Numbered from the stretch's first letter, positions 1 through 13,337 are shown. The stretch is DNA of 59,182 nucleotides from Trichinella spiralis (GCA_000181795.3 CM012955.1:6261265-6320446), one strand, 5' to 3'. Program-made: numbers and translations. The notes: a model not told the origin generated them from the sequence alone.

Positions 1-2196
1 AGTTAGCGATCGCAAAGGTGATCTTCTAAAAAAGAGGTTGTAATATATTGATAGCAAGGCGAACAGAGTGTTTTAGCCAATCTCGATTCACCTATGGATC
101 TCTTACGAGGGATATGAGCGAAAAAATGAAAAAAATGATAGTTATTGTTAAATGCGCCAAAATCTCGTGGTTTAAGGACTAGTCTTGAAAGTTGATTAAC
201 AATTATTTTTCAGAAATGGTTCCAAAAAATAATAATGAATAAATAGCAAAAATAGTGTTTCGCATCAATGTTTGTCTTCAGTCAAATTCCAATGAAAACG
301 CTGAGCTACCATCCACGGACGGCCTCAAACTAAAATGATTTCCATTATGTCAATAAAGCGAGCGACATAGCATGCAAATTTTTATTTTATTCATTTCTGC
401 TGATGAATACGGCTACTGTAGATTTTTCATTGCTCTTTATTTACTTAATGCACTCCGTTTGTGGAGAAAATTTAATTGGAGCTTTGCCAAACATATAAAC
501 ACTTCTCATTACACAAAGACCCTATCCGTTGTGTATGTTTTGTGGACGTTGCTCCAAATGAATTCAAATGTATCTCCGGTGATGCAAGTATTGGAATTCA
601 TTTTGACGTAGTGAAGCCTCGCTATAAGCGCCGCAGCCAGTGAGGCGGTAAGAGTTGTTTGCATGTTTTTGAAAGTTATTACCGGATAATGTTCTCTATC
701 AAGGAGTGATCAAATGTAGCAAATTGCTGTTATCATGTAACTATTTCATTTGTTGTTGCACCTTTCATCAGTTTAGTAATTTTAATTAAGGAATAATAAA
801 CAATAATTTTTCAGAATTATAATAATGGTAACTACATTTATTCCTTCAACTAATTCATCTCTCTTTTTTACCAATTTATTTTAAATTCATTCTAAATATA
901 AAATTTCCATATAAGTTTTTTATTTCATAAATAAGATGATTTAATTTTCTATAACCAGATTTTTTATCAATCCGTAACTATTAGGATAGTAAATGCTATT
1001 AAAGTGAGCTTTTCTTAAGTAATGATATTTGTTAAATAAATTAAGTAAAATCACGCAACTCGAAATAATACAGATTCATATTAAGCACTTTTGTTTTGAA
1101 AAGCAAGTAGAGATGACAAACATCGTTAAGCATAAATTAATTGAATTAATGAACTGAATGAACAGAAAATATGCATAAAAAATAAGCAAACCAATCTGTG
1201 CTCAATGCCACGCATGTTGTTAATCAACATGCAGTTCTGTTTGATTTCGTTCGTTTCACACATTTCCAGCATAGTATATTATTCACGAAATAATATACAC
1301 GACATTTCTGTTAGCCAGGTCAGTGAAAAATATAATCAAGAGCTTCGTAACTTATAGTTCTATTTTCAATAACGGTGGGTGAGCGAGCATTTGCGGTTAA
1401 TTGGAAAATTTTTTTGATTGCAAAAAATCGTTGAAGATTACCAATTTCAACTAGAACTTTTGAAACAGATCTCTTCTACATCCCTATTAGCTTATTGCAT
1501 AAATGAAGCAATTCTCTTCGCATTACTGCACAGTATTTTTCCAAAAAACCAACGCATTTGTGAAATAGTTTCCAGTTTTTTCTTTTTTTTAATCCATAAA
1601 ATTACGGTAAACAAAAGCAGCTAGATGTTGAACGAAAACAAAATGATGATCGATTTTATTGATAACTTGTGACTGACAACAACTCGAAATTTGTCTGAGT
1701 AGATAGAAGAAACGCTATCCATTTGTGAGATCGTGATGTTGACTGCAAGCAAACGGAATAGCAACGAGTATGAAAAATGGAAATACAGCAAAATATACTC
1801 AGACAACCCAGCAACGTGGTAGTATTTTTTTTAACAATAACTGATGCATCCATCATCAGTAAAAGAAATGACTGTTGTGCGTTTGCTTTTTTCTCTTTTT
1901 TTCCTTTATAAATGAAAAATCAAATAACTGAGCTGGTTAAAAGAACTTGCTTGAAAATAAATAAATCTGCCGTAAAATCTGGAATGATAAAATGAAGTCA
2001 CCCATTCAATGGGAAGAACGAGACTGTACAGTATGTAAAAAAAATCGCAAGCAAAAAGCAACAACGCATCAACAAGAGTTAAAAAACAAAAAACAAAAAA
2101 AGAAGAAAAAACATGCATTATAATAAATATACAGCGTAAATGTAGCATTATAACAGGGGATAATATGGAGGAGGTATTGTGGGCAAATTGTTTCCA
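1..2196. other. AT-rich flank, no gene recognised
   Basis: No exon set with a recognisable product was found downstream of the GCN2 stop. The open frames here are short and lack family features. The only structure noted is a hairpin with an 8-bp stem (616-623 pairing with 639-646, one G-T wobble, 15-nt loop) in a short GC-richer patch around 600-650. The GCN2 3' UTR must lie in the right-hand part of this stretch. Confidence 0.5.
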
Positions 2197-5100
2197 TCAG
2201 CGGTGCAAAATCTGATAAATATTATCAGCAGTGCTAGCGAATAGAACAAACGCGTGACAACTTTTGAAAAGCTCATCGATGATGATACTTCCAACTGAGA
2301 GGATTTGTTTCTTGTAATGTTGACGGATTTCGATCAGTTGAACAATTGATGCGTTGAACGTCGCCTCGGTTTCCATATTCATAGAACCGAAATCGCGCAC
2401 AATCAGAGCCGGCATGTCAGTCACAATGACCGGAACCGAATGTTGGAAATTGACCGCGTTCAAAAATGGAAACAGCATTAAACTTACTCGATCTTCACAG
2501 CCACGTCTCAATTTGGCAGTCAGTGGGGCAGCAGTGACAAAATGCCAATTCAAATTGGTCAACGAAGACTGGTGATGCTGGTGCTGGTGACTGGGGCCAC
2601 GTCCACTGGTCGATGGACTATTATCGTGGGCGGCGGTCGACGAATCCCCAGCACTGCAATTACGTTCCAACAAAAAAGGCACCAATTCTGCCATTGACAC
2701 ACGTCGGTCAACAACTCGATCTTTTTCGATCATCTTTACACGCAAATCCGGATCGCCGGCTTTCAACAAAATCACACAGCCAATGTACATCCGACGTGCC
2801 CAACAGATCGCCTGGTCGAGAGATTCGCTCGACTCGTACCAACAGTCGGTGGGAATTTTGTTCGCACGCAACATTTTCATCAGGCGAAATTTTTGCTCAA
2901 TTTTCGAATCTTGACCAATGGAAATGATCAAGACACGCGACGACGAATCGAGATTCTGCTCACAGGCGGCAGTATCTTGGGCCAAAGTGAAAAACAGTCG
3001 ATCGAACCAAAAACTCAAACCGACCGCCGTCAATGGTACGGGCTGATTCTTAAATCCCGGTCCAAGCAAATTGCGCATCAAATTGCTATAACATCCGCCT
3101 ATTGCCACGCAGTCTTTGGTGAAAAAAGAAAACAATCAATCACAAAATAAATAACATTTGAGCTCTAATTGTTTTTCAAATTATTATTTTACCTTCACGC
3201 AATTTGGACAATTTTCTGCATTCGGTAACGCAAAAAACCACATCCGTATAAATGTTCGGATAAACTACATAGCCGAAATCAACGCAAATCGCCAACTGAC
3301 CACAAACCATTTCGGCCATGCTGATGATACGCTTCAATTCGGACAAATAAAGTTCGTACTGTTGCGCATCCTGTGCAAACCACTGGAGCGCATCCGACAA
3401 GCATCTTTCTTTGCTGACCAGCTCGACCAATTTGGGCGCGGTTATTTTCCATTCTTTCAACAAATCACAAATTGCATATTCTCGTTGAAATTTCGACTTC
3501 AACGAGCTAAGAGTTAGTAAAAATTTCTGCTGCATTGACGATTCAGTCACAGAACAGTTTTCCATAAATGCCTGTAAAATAATATTCAAGAAAAACAATA
3601 TACATATCATATTGTTGTTGCTGCTGTTGTTTGCATTATTTAAATGGAAATTTTTGCCAAAAAAAACAAACTTACTTTCAACAAGCCCAAATGATTGATC
3701 TTAATTTGCAAATCAGAATATTTGACAAATGAAAATTCATCGACTACTGCCGAAATGAGCGAAAACAGTTCTACTATGGCGTGCGTGAAGTCGGGCTGAG
3801 GTGCGAGAATGTCAAAAGCGCATTCCAACAATTCTTGTGGATTCATGGGATTTTCACGTTGACGAAATACCGTACCGATTTCGTATCGTTTGAGACGCAT
3901 AATTTTCTGTCTGGCAGCAAAGCGTGCAAAATTGTATCTCAAATCGTAAGGAAGGTTCAAAACCATTCCATCTGTATTCACCAATTCCATTCGATTGGGA
4001 TAACTTTCGGATAAAATACGCGTTCGTGGAACTAGTAGAGGAGCGTTGACGTGTACGCCGCCGAACAGATGAAATAAAGCCGCTAATTTCGTTTCACATT
4101 TTGTGCGACACATTGCCAACTGATCTTGAAAATTTCCCTAAAAACAAAAAAAAAACATTTTACGTTGCAAACAAACAAACAAGCAAACAAACAGTATACT
4201 TTAAAGTAGCAGGTCAGTTGATCATCGTACAAGTATTCTTCAATTGCACTGGGTGATTTAGAAAAAATCATCGAAAACAACTGCTTCATATTCGAACTGC
4301 AACAATTTGCCAATACTTTATTCAAGTTGTAATGAAATTCAAACGGCTCCATTTCGGATATCGGTAACAGCTCACTGTTGAGCAATGCCGCCGACGAAGG
4401 TCTCTGATCTGACCGATGGTCGAGCATCAATTTTAACAACTTTTTCACTTCGTCACTTTTCGACATGAGCAAAAAGTCATCTGGAATAATAATTTCTGGC
4501 TTTCTCAATTCTACCAACACATCCGCTCGTTGCATGGAAGTTTTCATTGGATAGAACATTTCAAACAAAATTATGCCCAAACTGTATATATCAACTTTCT
4601 AAAATTTTATAATTAAGCGGCTGAAAAAAAAAACAAACAAAAACAACATCTCACAACTTACTGCACTACATCGATGACTGTCACTCATTTCAGGGCTCAT
4701 GTACAATGCTGTGCCAACGTTGGAAATAGTAGTATCTTTCATATCCGATTCATTCAGTGTAAAACTTTGACTATCGTCCATACCAAATCGTTCACTCTGA
4801 CCGCTAACCGCCAAACCAAAGTCTCCAATCTTAGCCTGGTCGTTGAGAGAAATGAAAATATTCGACGGTTTCAAATCTCTGTGAATGCAGCCCTGAAAAA
4901 CAAAAAGATTACCAATTAAACAAATGGTGCACCTCATTGGTGCATCATGGATTTGGTAAATAAACCACCTTCGAATGGATATAAGTAAGGCCTTCGAGAA
5001 TTTCGCGGAAAAAACGCCAAGCTCGGTCTTGCTTGACAAACAATTCACCGTTGTCAATGGCTAGTCGAAGTGTATTTTTCTCGCAAATTTCCATCTGTAT

Positions 5101-8100
5101 GTAAAGAATTTGAATCGTTTCTGGATTTGTAACAACACTACTGTCCAATTCAGAATTTTCATCAATTGACTGCTGCTGCTCTTCGTCACCATTTTCAAAT
5201 GCTATCAATAATGAATCATCATCATCATTCTCCATGGAAATTTCATTTGGTAAATCATCAATCGACGACATCTCACCGCTGTCGTTATTTTCCGAAACTA
5301 TTCTAAAACAATAATTCAATGAAATGAAATAAAAAGCGATCATTGAAATTTGCATAAAAATAAATTATTACTCGTTGTCATCATTATGCTCATCTTCAAA
5401 TACGATAAAACTGCTACTGTTCGCTGATGTTTGCGTCTTCACGTCAAGATTGAGCAATTCCAAAGACAGTTGTTGTTCACCATTGCCAGTGGAATACGAT
5501 TTGGTGCAATCGTTGGGGTGGATATTTTGCTTCAGATGAACAGTTTCGATCCAAGAATTATAATAACGTACAACATTATCGTGATTGAGCTGTGACAATA
5601 GTTTCACTTCTCGCAAAATTTTCCTCGACTGCGAAATGTCGCCCGTGCTCAGTGGAACACGCTTCAAAGCGTACTGGCACCGGTCGAGCTTGTTCTTCAC
5701 TTTCAAAACATCCCCGAATCCTCCTCGACCAAGTACTTTCAAAACTTGAAATTCAGATTCAATTCGTTTCGACTGCTCATAACAGTCTATAGAAGAAACA
5801 TCGTGGATCGACTGAGGCAAATCTGCATGGGAAAATAGTGAATTTGTTCGATCGTTTTTTTCTCCATCTTCGTTAATATCGCTGGTCAAAAGCGCATGCG
5901 ACAGCAACAGCTCGCATGTCCAACGTTCCGATCGACGTTTCGCCACCATCAAATTGATCAAATTTTTCAACGGCCGAATAATACTGGCAATTCGATCTCG
6001 CAAATATATATGGTCCGCTTCCACACCGACGGCCAGTTCTACGATGCAAAAACCCAACGCCGACACGTCATCACTTTTCGCATATTCTACATCTTCAACT
6101 CGATTGGATACATTTTTCACTGGTCCATTTTCCGCAAGCAACCACTGAATACAATTCAACTGGTGAGCAATGGCGAAATCGGACAAAAAGAACTGATGCC
6201 CTCCTTCCCACAAACAGTCCAATGTGATTGCATCGTGTGTAATATTACGATCGTGCAAAAACCGCAACGCCTCCAAAATATCCTTCGCCATCAGCTTGAT
6301 AACCGACAACGGACAACGACCTGGGTTGTTGTTACGCACGTATCGGCTCACCGGAAGTACATGATCATGTTTCTTCCAAATGCCGACTAACAAACAGCTA
6401 CCTTGGAAATAACATCCCGCATACAGATACTGCAAAATGTTGCTGTGTTTCACATTTTTCAACGAATCAAAGCCGCACAACACACGTTCCAACTACAACA
6501 CAAGACCAACTTTCATGTTCAGATAAACACACACACACACACACACAAAAATCAACTAAATTCACCTCTGAAGAAATCTGACAGCTCTTTTCAACGCTGC
6601 ATTTTTCAAAATCAAGGCGCCACTCGGTCACCGTTGCCAACTCATTTTTCAACATACAGCTGTAAATGCTCAAATTGTTGCTGCAAACTGAAATATACTG
6701 CATTTCACATGGGGAAATTATTCCATTCCATTTCATTTCATTTTATTTTATTATAAACAAATCCGTTCAACAGTTACAATCAAATCTGACCAATAAAACC
6801 TACCTATTATCTACCTCGACTACATCTTCACTGATTATGATCTGTTTGCTTTTGTTGTTAAGTGCTCACTGAATAACAAACAACAATTTATACCACTTTT
6901 AACAATTACAAAATGCATTACGTCATTTCAGATATTCTACTTCAGTCAGATCAATATGTGTTAATTTTGAAAGTGATGACGTAGCTACCAATTGTGCATT
7001 TACACTTAAAATGCATCTTACTGTACAAAAATATGAAAAACAAGTACTATTTAAAAATAAGAACAAGATATTTAACTTTAAAGTTTTTTTTCATAAATCC
7101 ACCTCACACTTAAACTATCATCTGTAATATTCCTAAAGTACAAAATTAAATTCCATAATTACTATCAATTGTCTGCACAATATTAATAATCATCAAATTT
7201 ATCACTGTCAACATAGTAGATTAAGTGTTACTTTTAAATGGGAATATTATCACTACAACTACTTTGCTATTTAACAGTCTATAATCCTAAGAAATGCTTA
7301 AAATGGGAAAAAATAATTTCATATTACTTAATTAAATATTAAAGAATTTCAAGTTTTGATTTAAGTGTTTAAAACACTTACATATTTCTTTAAGTTTCAC
7401 AAATTTTGGCGGGGAAATATTTTTCACCCATCTACAATATTATTTCATTTAAAATCAATATTCCAATGCATCAGATGTTAATGATTCACCCCAAGTTGAA
7501 CTTTCGAACAACTGCTATACTGGTATCTCCGAGATGCTTAGAAATGGTAACTTGCTCTGTATTGCCGGCAAATAATCGTTGCTCATGCTTCTTGGATCGT
7601 AAAGCCTGACGCGCTTCTGCTCGCCGCTTGTCCAACTTTTCCAAAATTTCTTTATTTTCCCGTTCTTCTTGTTCTTGGAGCTTCTTTTCCATCAACTGAT
7701 GTTCTCCTTGTTCTTTTTGTTTCTTGAGTAAGTTGTTGTGAATCATACCATCATAGAAAGAATGGAATTCTGCTGGTCGATTTAGATGTATTAACTGCTC
7801 TTGGACTTCAATGCACAATTCATATATCATCACCTAAAGTTAACTTCTCTCACACACACAATATATATATATATATATTTCCAAATTTACTTCGCCTTTT
7901 TTCTTTTCTGCCATCTCGTAAATTATGCTTTTAATTTTACCCATAGCTTCATTTCCTATCCCTTCAAGATTTGAAAATTCAATCATTGGTAATCTGAAAT
8001 AAAAAACTCTCAAAGTTTAATACTGATCATCGAGCTCATCGAGGATAATATTTTAATTACTTGGCAGGGTAATTTTTAGGATATTTCACATTCATCTGAA

Positions 8101-8831
8101 CAGATACATATATTTCTGGTTTTTCAATTCCTGACATATCAACCAGCGGATGCAGTTTAACAGAAAACCCTTTTGGATGAATCTAAATGAGTCACCAATG
8201 CAAATATGAAAATAAATTACATCATTTAAATGTGTCAAATAACTTATCAATACAAACCAATTTTTTACCTGCAAATTAACCCACATGTAATGCTCACAGG
8301 CCCTATTCATACTTCTCAACACCATAAAAACTAAATGTACATTTGAAACTAGATGAAAACTTATCAGAAAGAGAAGTAGTAAAAAGCAAAAAGTCTCACA
8401 TTACAAAAAAAAAATTCGATAATAAGTAATCGCTAAAAACTAAAAAAGAAAAACTGAAAATACAACAGCTTAATAAACAAATAATCTCTCCATGCAAACA
8501 AAAAATCAGGAAAATGGCAACAAAAAGTAAAAGAAAAAGAAAAACTACACTTGACATTAACAACTACTCTTTAATATAAAATACGATATCAAAGAATACC
8601 GCATATAAAAATATAACTTTTGGTCTGCTTGCACGTGATTATGCAAATCAAAAATACGTACTTACTAATGCTAAAACTGTACACAAATGCTGAAAACATA
8701 TATAGTAATAAAATTACCAAATCATTCTGGCCGTCTTCATCAACTTTAAAATCCTTGCCATAAATAGCTCGTAGCACCAATATCTCATCCAACTGCTTTT
8801 GGAGGTAGACTTTTTTTGCACGCTTCGGCAT
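2197..8831 (-). CDS. EIF2AK4: GCN2, eIF2-alpha kinase (EIF2AK4)
   Basis: Senses uncharged tRNA on stalled ribosomes and phosphorylates eIF2-alpha in the integrated stress response. Exons (high to low): 8831-8718, 8330-8269, 8182-8061, 7993-7891, 7833-7490, 6680-6566, 6492-5372, 5302-4969, 4892-4662, 4598-4200, 4137-3676, 3571-3193, 3113-2197; about 1,570 residues against 1,649 in human. Domain order: RWD (about 1-130), charged coiled coil, pseudokinase (about 260-510; HRD is replaced by THDA), active kinase (Gly loop GRGGFG near 540, ALK lysine, IHRDLKPSN near 775, DFG near 793), HisRS-like domain (from about 985) and C-terminal domain ending NIYQILHR. All joins keep phase except exon 1 to 2, where the obvious donor at 8717 gives a wrong phase. 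A strong donor further down would fit but adds a hydrophobic stretch, so that join is unresolved. Confidence 0.97.
6527..6547. repeat. (CA)n microsatellite
   Basis: About ten AC dinucleotides inside the GCN2 intron between exons 6 and 7. Confidence 0.9.
7851..7879. repeat. Compound (CA)n(TA)n microsatellite
   Basis: A short CA run passes directly into a TA run within the GCN2 intron between exons 4 and 5. Confidence 0.9.
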
Positions 8832-10349
8832 AGTAAAATAAACTTTACACGTTAAAAACTGCAGCCCATAAAAACTCTACATTCAAAAATCAAAAATAAT
8901 AAATAAACATAAACTAAAATTCCTAAAACTACACCTCTCACAACCTCTCCGAATTAGCACGTCACGCGTAAATTTTACTATACGATAGAATACTTAAGAG
9001 CAATCAGGATATTTACTTATATTTACTGTATTTTATTAAAATTTATTTTAATAAAAATAATATAAGCGAGATATTTAATATAATTATTGTGCAACAGGTT
9101 ATTTTAAAAAATTATTTTTTCATAAAAATTTATTCGCAACCTTAGGTAAGATTTCTAAAATATTAAATTTAATTAAAATATATTCATTTATAATTTAAAT
9201 TAAATTTTTCATTGTTATATAATATCTAGTTGAGATTAAAATTTATAAAATGAAGAGTTAAAAAATGAACCTGACATACATTATGTGACAATACCTAATT
9301 ATCTTTAAATTATTACGGTTTGCCAACAGTCGGCTATTGATCGTCGCTCCTTCGTGGAAGTTGCTCTCACCTTTATCCGGTTACCACAATTTTGGACAAT
9401 TCTTCTGAAACAGTGCTTTGAAGGTTCTGTCATTGTCTTAGTATTCGAAGAACTTTATTTTTATTGAAGCGAAATTTGAAGTTGTCGGTATGTATTATAG
9501 TTTTTGAATAAAGAATTCGCTGTTTTTCAATAATTTTGTGTAGCACGTGTAATTGAACATTTAGTAGTAAATGGTACTTTAGATTGTTCTTAAAATAAAT
9601 TTTGTAATTAATCACACTGATAACTGATGTTTATATCACTAATATCTGTATTTTAAATGGTATTTGTATCCATTCTTCTCAGTTTCTTAAATTGTTCAGG
9701 ATGGTATAGTTATTCACACTTTTGTCGAAAACGAACTTCATTTAAAGAAAAGATTTTTGCGTATCGGTTAGGCTGAAACTAGTTTATTTTTTATTCTATG
9801 ACTGTTTTCTTGTAGCAGTATTGCCTATTTTGAACTTTCTACTAAGATTCTGTCTAGGATTTCCACATTTTAACATTTCTCAAAAATTATTAACTCTTTT
9901 AAAATTACAGAGATGGCTAAATTGCTCGAAATTGATATTTATTGAAATAAGGACCACAGGTTAATATACAGGATTTTTTGATAACACTATTTTTTTCATT
10001 AATTCTTTACTTATGCACTTAAATTCTCCATAATTTTATGTTATGACAGATTGCGATGCTACTAAATGAAAAAATTTGATATAACGAATTGTTAGTAATT
10101 TGAAATACTGCATTTTTAATTCCCTCTTTAAATGTCTCCATCGAAAGAAGTCTATAAATATTTTGTGTATTATATTTTTAAATTTTCACATGTTGACATA
10201 TTTTCAAATTGCAGTATACTGATTTTTAAGTTACATTCTTTATCTTCGTATTACTGTAATACGGTATAATGCCAACTTTTTACTTCCTAGCTTGCTTGGT
10301 ATTTACTCTGATTATTATACTTTATACAACTGTTTTTTAGCTTTTTAAA
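8832..10349. other. Shared upstream region of GCN2 and EB1
   Basis: This divergent intergenic stretch separates the two start codons and is strongly AT-rich. On the minus strand an acceptor-like CAG at 8861-8859 lies 27 nt before the GCN2 ATG. A GC-richer island at about 9312-9424 holds a minus-strand segment (9404-9371) bounded by a TTTCAG acceptor and an AAG/GTGAG donor. It could be a short 5' non-coding exon of GCN2. Nothing else is recognisable. Confidence 0.4.
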
Positions 10350-11615
10350 ATGGCAGTAAATGTGTATTCGACGTCTGGAACAACGGAAAACTTATCTCGT
10401 CACGAAATGTTGAATTGGGTGAATGACTGCTTGCAGAGCGCCTTTACGAAAGTGGAACAATTGTGTACTGGGACTGCGTACTGTAATTTTATGGACATGC
10501 TTTTTCCAGGTAAATTAGTGTTATAATTGTTAGGCAAGTTTTAAAGCGAATTGTTTTAGGAAGCGTTGCTCTGCGTAAAGTGAAGTGGAGTACCAAGCTC
10601 GAGCATGAGTACATTCAAAATTTTAAAGTTTTGCAGGAAAGTTTTCTGAAGATGGGGGTCAACAAGGTGAGCTTTAATTGCAGTTTGAGTGAAAAGTGTC
10701 TGTTAAATGAGTTGTTTTAGGTTGTTCCTGTTGACAAGCTCATCAAAGGAAAATTTCAAGATAATTTTGAGTTTCTTCAGTGGTTTAAGAAGTTTTTTGA
10801 TGCGAATTACGATGGACGTCCGTACAATGCTTTGTCAGCTCGTGGAGAAGAGGTAATTTGTATTGTTCAGTTTGAATTTTACTTTATTAGATTGTGTTGA
10901 AGTATTTTATGGTTTAATAATTGTAAATGTATTTTTTCCATTTATTTACGCATTCAGTTTAATCCGAATGTTTTGTGAATATTTCAGCCTATGCCACCGG
11001 CAGATGGAACCACGAAGGCCGCGGGAACTAAGGCTCCAGTTACTCGTCGAGCTCCTGCAACTGCTGCTGCCTCGGAGCGTGTTGCTAAACCCGGTGTGTT
11101 GTCCACTGCCATATTTATTTTTGTTTAGCGATATTTTTATAAGTTGTCATTTTAGTAGCGAAGCGGACAGCTTTTGCTCGTCCGAATTCAACTGCACGTA
11201 GCACTGCAGGTGGCCATGGGCCTTCGAATGGGCAAGCGAATTTGACCGATCAGCGTATTCAGGATTTGACTGAGCAGGTTAATTATATATAAATTATAAA
11301 ATTGTACCGTTTATTAATGTTGTTCAGTTTTTTTTGATTCAGTTGAAGGAGTTGGAAATGGAGCATGCTAATCTGGCAAAAGAGCGCGACTTTTATTACG
11401 GGAAATTGCGTGATATTGAGATCCTCGCTCAGAACTGTGCGGAAGCAGGAGAAGGAATGAACGCAGATACTGTGTTGGAAGTGCTTTATGCTACTGAGGT
11501 AAATGAATATTTAATGTTGAAGGCATGTATTTGTTAATTGTTTCATTTTTAGGAAGGTTTTGCATTGCCGGAAGAGGGCGAAGCAGCAGCAGGGAACGCT
11601 GACGAAACATTTTAA
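10350..11615 (+). CDS. MAPRE1: EB1 microtubule plus-end-binding protein
   Basis: Tracks growing microtubule plus ends and recruits partner proteins. Seven exons in phase: 10350-10509, 10560-10666, 10721-10852, 10988-11093, 11156-11277, 11343-11498, 11553-11615; 281 residues, the usual EB size. Residues about 15-130 form the calponin-homology domain (LNWVNDCLQ, then [17 protein letters not shown], then [20 protein letters not shown]). A Pro/Ala/Thr/Arg-rich linker follows, then the EB homology coiled coil ([14 protein letters not shown]). The acidic tail ends DETF, a variant of the EEY/F motif that CAP-Gly proteins bind. The start is chosen because the CH domain follows directly; an acceptor-like TTTTTTAG lies 9 nt upstream, suggesting trans-splicing or a 5' UTR intron. 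The FOP-like gene follows after 364 bp. Confidence 0.97.
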
Positions 11616-11687
11616 ATAATTTAACGATGATAATAATGATGATGTTAAATGATGCGTTTTACAGTACAAATTGGGAATATAAGCTAT

Positions 11688-11720
<33 letters not shown>
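11688..11720. repeat. (TAA)n microsatellite
   Basis: About eleven ATA/TAA triplets in the 3' flank of the EB1 gene, before its probable poly(A) signal. Confidence 0.9.
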
Positions 11721-11860
11721 TAAGATTAATTTTATCTTTAGTACATTATCTGCCTTTTAGCACTGTCTTTGGGCACAATGTTATGAGTAAAAATTGTTGT
11801 GCAGAAATGATTAAGATAATGCCATCTGTTTCATGTAATTGCTTGATGTTGTTTACAGCA

Positions 11861-11866
11861 AATAAA
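11861..11866 (+). terminator. Probable EB1 poly(A) signal
   Basis: AATAAA 246 bp after the EB1 stop and 114 bp before the next start codon. Confidence 0.5.
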
Positions 11867-11979
11867 CATGTCAATTATTGTTGTTTGTGATTTGTGAGAA
11901 AATGTAACTTTGCACTTGGATATTTTCTGATTACATGAATCTTGGTATTATTATTAATATTTGTTGCGTTGAAAGCCGA

Positions 11980-13337
11980 ATGAGTTCTGAAGAAAGCGAC
12001 TTCCTTGCTTGCGTGATGGAGAAGATGAAAATGAGTGGCTTTTATGACGAAATACAGGTTTTTCGCATCAAATGACGTTTCCATTTTTATTGAATAAATG
12101 AAATTTTTGTCTTCTTAGAAAGTGATCAAAGCTGAAACTATGCGCATGGTTATGTTTGAAAATGGGCAGGTAAACAGCGTCTGTGGTGTGTGTGTGTGTT
12201 GGTTTTTTTTCACGTTGAATAGATTAAATTATTTCAGAAAGAAGATGCTAAACTGGCAGATATTGATAACTTTGTACGAACCAAATGTGGACGTTTGTAT
12301 TTTGATGCGTTCTGTGATTTTCTGGTCCAATACAAACTGTTCAACACTACCAAAACACTGCTAGCTGAACTTGGACTGGTGAGCATTCAGGAAAGCAAGT
12401 AAATTTGAATGAATATATTTTCGTTTATTGAAATAATAGCATCAAGAGCTGGGTGACAAGAAACACGAATATTGCAATTTGCCAGAACTATTTGCAAGCG
12501 AATCAGGAATGAATTTGTTGAATACCGTCGGCAGTGGTTCTGCTTCGAATGTAAATTTTATTCTACGGTCGTCTGATGAGAGAAAAAAACAGAAAACACC
12601 ACGCGCCTATTTTCTCTTTACTTGTTGTACTGTTTTTTCAGGATGTTCTTTCAAAGTCTCGCTGCAATACAAACAGTCAATTTGCAGATTCTTCCGTTTT
12701 TTCCACTTTCCCGGTCAAAAGTCTATCCCAGACCAGGTGTACTATTCGGTGCCGCATTTTTGTGTGAAAGATTTGAATGTTTTCAACTTTTGATTTGAAA
12801 TTTTCAGTAATGATGCTATGAATGACGATGAATCGCGATCAGGCAAGTCGGAGTGGAGAAATTTTGAACAAATCTATTCCAAGTTGGAAGGGCGTGGCAA
12901 AATAGCGCCGCCCAATTTGTCGGCAAACATACCACCGCCGGATGAGGAGCAAATTTCTGTCGACGAATCGACTGCGAGCAGTGGACCGAAAAGAATGGAT
13001 TTGTTCTCTTTTCCTGAACTGAAAGGGAAAGTGCAGCCTGAAAAAGGCAACGCCAATCTGGCGATCGATCATCTGCTCAAAGAACTGTCCATAGATGAAG
13101 CCGAATCTGGTAAGGACATTTTGAAGCTTTTAAATCACTTTCAGTCTCAGCTTCTCATCAATCAATGCAATGTTGTTGGTGGTGGTGGTGATTTTTGCAT
13201 GCGCCCATGATGTTCTTTTTTTCATTTCAGATACTGTCGAAGAATGTGGAAAAGCTTCAGACGATTCAATTGCAAAGGATATGGAATTCGCTAAATCAAA
13301 TTATTCTGATAACAGTGACGACCAGTTTAGTTTTTGA
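11980..13337 (+). CDS. CEP43: FOP/CEP43-like centriolar protein
   Basis: Likely centriole or centrosome protein of the FOP (FGFR1OP) family, which anchors microtubules. Exons in phase: 11980-12057, 12119-12169, 12238-12378, 12440-12550, 12642-12736, 12808-13109, 13231-13337; 294 residues, shorter than human FOP (about 400). The first 110 residues match the FOP N-terminal dimerisation/LisH region (ADIDNFVRTKCGRLYFDAF, then DFLVQYKLFNTTKTLL). The rest is polar and low in complexity, with a conserved-looking helix (ANLAIDHLLKELSIDEAES) and a Ser/Asp-rich C-terminus. No canonical SxIP motif is present; the closest is SANIP. FOPNL/CEP20 is the main alternative, but it lacks the long C-terminal part. 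Its neighbour EB1 is a known FOP partner in vertebrates. Confidence 0.82.

Noticed and set aside
1418-1624. Plus-strand frame of 68 codons in the left flank
   Set aside because: No family features, AT-driven composition and no splice context; treated as chance.
9385-9400. Sm-site-like ACAATTTTGG, possible SL RNA or snRNA
   Set aside because: No donor site at a leader-like distance upstream, no stable stem-loop after the site, and no match to U1, U2, U4, U5 or U6.
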